A stretch of 64,000 nt of DNA from Plantago major (lineage: Eukaryota > Streptophyta > Magnoliopsida > Lamiales > Plantaginaceae): contig JAIFAC010000288.1 in NCBI GenBank assembly GCA_026545765.1, positions 62,001 to 126,000 of the forward strand, read 5' to 3'. The position numbers were made by a program, and so were the translations under genes. Shown piece by piece: positions 61,701 through 64,000 of the stretch; within the stretch, counting starts at the first letter, position 1, and each line of letters begins with the position of its first letter. The notes below the pieces were generated by a model. It saw only the letters and a list, made by a program, of their open reading frames with translations. It searched no databases and was not told where the DNA came from.

Positions 61701-64000
61701 TTCGCTTGACATTATCCCACCTTTGATGTGTTGTTTATCTCTCGAGTGGTGTTGTTCATTTGTTGTTTATCCCACCTTTTGTGTATTGTTTAACTCTCAA
61801 GTAGAGTTCTTCGCTTGTGATACTATTACCCTTTTTTGTATTGTTTAAATCTCAAATCGACTTCTCCATTTGTAATTATCCCACCTTTATCAGGTTGTTT
61901 AACTCTTGAGTAGAATTTTACATTTGTTGTTTATCCCACTCCTTATGTGTGTGGTTTGACTCTCAAGTAGAGTTCTTCGTTTGTGATACTCTTACCCTTC
62001 TCTGTATTGTTTAAATCTCAATAGACTTCTTCGCTTGACATTATCCCACGCCTTTGATGTGTTGTTTATCTCTCGAGTGGTGTTGTTCATTTGTTGTTTA
62101 TCCCACTCCTTTTGTGTATTGTTTAACTCTCAAGTAGATTTCTTCGCTTGATACTCTTACTCCTTTTTGTATTGTTAAATCTCAAATCGACTTCTCCATT
62201 TGTAATTATCCCACCTTTATCAGGTGTTTAACTCTCGAGTAGAATTTTACATTTGTTGTTTATCCCACTCCTTATGTGTGGTTTAACTCTCAAGTAGAGT
62301 TCTTCGCTTGTGATACTCTTACCTTCCTCTGTATTGTTTAAATCTCAATAGACTTCTTCGCTTGACATTATCCCACCTTTGATGTGTTGTTTATCTCTCG
62401 AGTGGTGTTGTTCATTTGTTGTTTATCCCACTCTTTGTGTATTGTTTAACTCTCAAGTAGAGTTCTTCGCTTGTGATACTATTACCCTTTTTGTATTGTT
62501 TAAATCTCAAATCGACTTCTCCATTTGTAATTATCCCACCTTTATCAGGTTGTTTAACTCTCGAGTAGAATTTTACATTTGTTGTTTATCCCACTCCTTA
62601 TGTGTGGTTTAACTCTCAAGTAGAGTTCTTCGCTTGTGATACTCTTACTCCTTCTTGTATTGTTTAAATCTCAATAGACTTCTTCGCTTGACATTATCCC
62701 ACCCTTTGATGTGTTGTTTATCTCTCGAGTGGTGTTGTTCATTTGTTGTTTATCCCACTCCTTTGTGTATTGTTTAACTCTCAAGTAGAGTTCTTCGCTT
62801 GTGATACTCTTACCTTTTTGTATTGTTTAAATCTCAAATCGACTTCTCCATTTGTAATTATCCCACCTTTATCAGTGTTGTTTAACTCTCGAGTAGAATT
62901 TTACATTTGTTGTTTATCCCACTCCTTATGTGTGTGGTTTAACTCAAGTAGAGTTCTTCGCTTGTGATACTTTACCTTCTTCAGTATTGTTTAAATCTCT
63001 AATAGACTTCTTCGCTTGACATTATCCCACCTTGATGTGTTGTTTATCTCTCGAGTGATGTTGTTCATTTGTTGTTAATCCCACCTTTTGTGTATTGTTT
63101 AACTCTCAAGTAGAGTACTTCGATTGTGATACTCTTAATCCTTTTGTATTGTTTAAATCTCAAATCGACTTCTCCATTTGTAATTATCCCACTCCTTTAT
63201 TGTGTTGTTTAACTCTCGAGTAATTTTACATTTGTTGTTTATCCCACTCCTTATGTGTGGTTTAACTCTCAAGTAGAGTTCTTCGCTTGTGATACTCTTA
63301 CTCCTTCTCGTATTGTTTAAATCTCAATAGACTTCTTCGCTTCGACATTATTATTCCACTCCTTTGATGTGTTGTTTATCTCTCGAGTGGTGTTGTTCAT
63401 TTGTTGTTTATCCCACTCCTTTTGTGTATTGTTTAACTCTCAAGTAGAGTTCTTCGATTGTGATACTCTTAATCCTTTTGTGTATTGTTTTAATCTCAAA
63501 TCGACTTCTCCATTTGTAATTATCCCACTCCTTTATTGTCAGTGTTTAACTCTCGAGTAGAATTTTACATTTGTTGTTTATCCCACTCTTATGTGTGGTT
63601 TGACTCTCAAGTAGAGTTCTTCGCTTGTGATACTCTTACTCCTTCTCTGTATTGTTTAAATCTCAATAGACTTCTTCGCTTGACATTATCCCACCTTTGA
63701 TGTGTTGTTTATCTCTCGAGTGGTGTTGTTCGTTTGTTGTTTATCCCACTCCTTTTGTGTATTGTTTAACTCTAGTAGAGTTCTTCGCTTGTGATACTCT
63801 TACCCTTTTTGTATTTATTAAATCTCAAATCGACTTCTCCATTTGTAATTATCCCACTCCTTTATCAGGTGTTTAACTCTCGAGTAGAATTTTACATTTG
63901 TTGTTTATCCCACTCCTTATGTGTGGTTTAACTCTCAAGTAGAGTTCTTCGCTTGTGATACTCTTACTCCTTCTCGTATTGTTTAAATCTCAATAGACTT
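58780..64000. repeat. Block with B monomer GTTCATTTG variant and C/F chimeric monomer
   Basis: GTTGTTCATTTG replaces GTTGTTCG(C/T)TTG in most B monomers from 58,799 to about 63,400. Examples are near 60,112, 60,430, 60,768, 61,106, 61,751, 62,088, 62,413, 62,738 and 63,393. In the same units the C slot ends in F-like sequence. The two changes travel together, as expected if one altered HOR was amplified. Exceptions, such as TTCGCTTG near 61,433 and CGTTTG near 63,730, show incomplete homogenisation. Confidence 0.78.
61679..62007. repeat. Representative domain IV HOR (329 bp)
   Basis: A and D resemble domain III units. B reads GTTGTTCATTTG. The C position reads GAGTTCTTCGCTTGTGATAC, then TATTACCC, a run of T and GTATTG, so it begins as C (TGTTTAACTCTCAAGTAGAG) and ends as F. 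D ends TTTATCAGGTTG and E follows normally. The unit therefore has two F-like monomers, one in the C slot and one in the F slot. Confidence 0.82.

Larger units (their letters stand above)
1..64000. repeat. Satellite array: hexameric higher-order repeat of 56-57 bp monomers
   Basis: The whole window is head-to-tail tandem repeat in one orientation, with no single-copy DNA. All monomers share a start box close to TGTTTAAMTCTCRARTRGA and a later box TATCCCACTCCTTT, which suggests one ancestral monomer of about 56 bp. Six diverged monomers recur in the fixed order A-B-C-D-E-F, giving a 337-338 bp unit (A starts at 9168, 9506, 9844, 10182 and 10520 are each 338 bp apart). The + strand is pyrimidine-rich: monomer A at 9506-9561 is close to 24 T, 12 C, 12 A and 8 G. 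Clean copies have XhoI sites (CTCGAG) in B and E. The function of such arrays is structural or heterochromatic in known cases; nothing here shows which. The array runs off both ends of the window. Confidence 0.98.
56111..64000. repeat. Domain IV: HOR with altered C and B monomers
   Basis: Order A-F continues, but the C monomer loses the CTCCGATGTG block (from 56,261, where it reads ACCTTTTGTGTTG). From about 58,870 most C copies acquire F-like sequence (GAGTTCTTCGCTTGTGATAC, then a T-run and GTATTG). The B monomer changes from GTTGTTCGCTTG to GTTGTTCATTTG from about 58,799 onward. Unit spacing is about 324-331 bp where measured (A starts 61024, 61355, 61679, 62008). One patch of normal spelling, about 60,690-61,020, carries the same C and B changes, so these are probably real and not spelling noise. 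No gene is present. Confidence 0.85.

Noticed and set aside
1..64000. CRISPR array
   Set aside because: Repeats are contiguous monomers with no unique spacers, and units diverge gradually. The length and structure fit satellite DNA.
1..64000. CENP-B box or telomere repeat
   Set aside because: I looked for the CENP-B core (TTCG....A..CGGG) and for TTAGGG or TTTAGGG runs in the monomers and saw none. Centromere identity is therefore not supported by sequence motifs.

Overview
The window is a single uninterrupted tandem-repeat (satellite) array from base 1 to base 64,000. I find no supportable protein-coding gene, tRNA, rRNA or other RNA gene, CRISPR array or bacterial regulatory signal. The basic unit is a T-rich 56-57 bp monomer. 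Six diverged monomers (called A-F here) follow one another in fixed order and form a higher-order repeat (HOR) of 337-338 bp. I located 52 successive HOR starts by hand up to base 18,621; extrapolating gives roughly 190 HOR copies in the window. Such an array points to eukaryotic nuclear heterochromatin (centromeric, pericentromeric, subtelomeric or knob-like). The sequence alone does not name the species. A plant is plausible but unproven.

Layout. Domain I (1 to about 9,167) mixes plain 337-338 bp HORs with about 431 bp HORs whose C monomer carries a 77 bp insert flanked by a 17 bp direct repeat and ending in an A-rich tail. This looks like one old retroposition-like insertion, later copied with the satellite. 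Domain II (about 9,168-26,941) is mostly plain HOR, often in a two-HOR alternation of 675 bp (12 monomers). It has two further full-length insert copies and several deleted ones; the last clear remnant is at 18.4 kb and a doubtful one is at 26.7 kb. Domain III (about 26,942-56,110) is a different HOR type that combines features of both halves of the 675 bp dimer. Most of it is written in a degraded spelling (CGCTTG for CGTTTG, ATCGAC for ATTGAC, shortened CACTCCTTT) with units of about 325-331 bp, broken by patches of normal spelling. Domain IV (about 56,111-64,000) is similar, but its C monomer progressively becomes F-like and its B monomer acquires GTTCATTTG.

Nothing here works as a set of genes. 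The short open frames on the + strand are by-products of the repeat: both 56 and 338 leave a remainder of 2 when divided by 3, so no frame stays open through successive units. The observations most worth checking are the amplified insert with its target-site duplication, the 675 bp dimer and its mosaic descendant in domain III, the C-to-F conversion at the right end, and the block-wise change in spelling. I suspect the last is a consensus or base-calling artefact, possibly linked to cytosine methylation, rather than biology.
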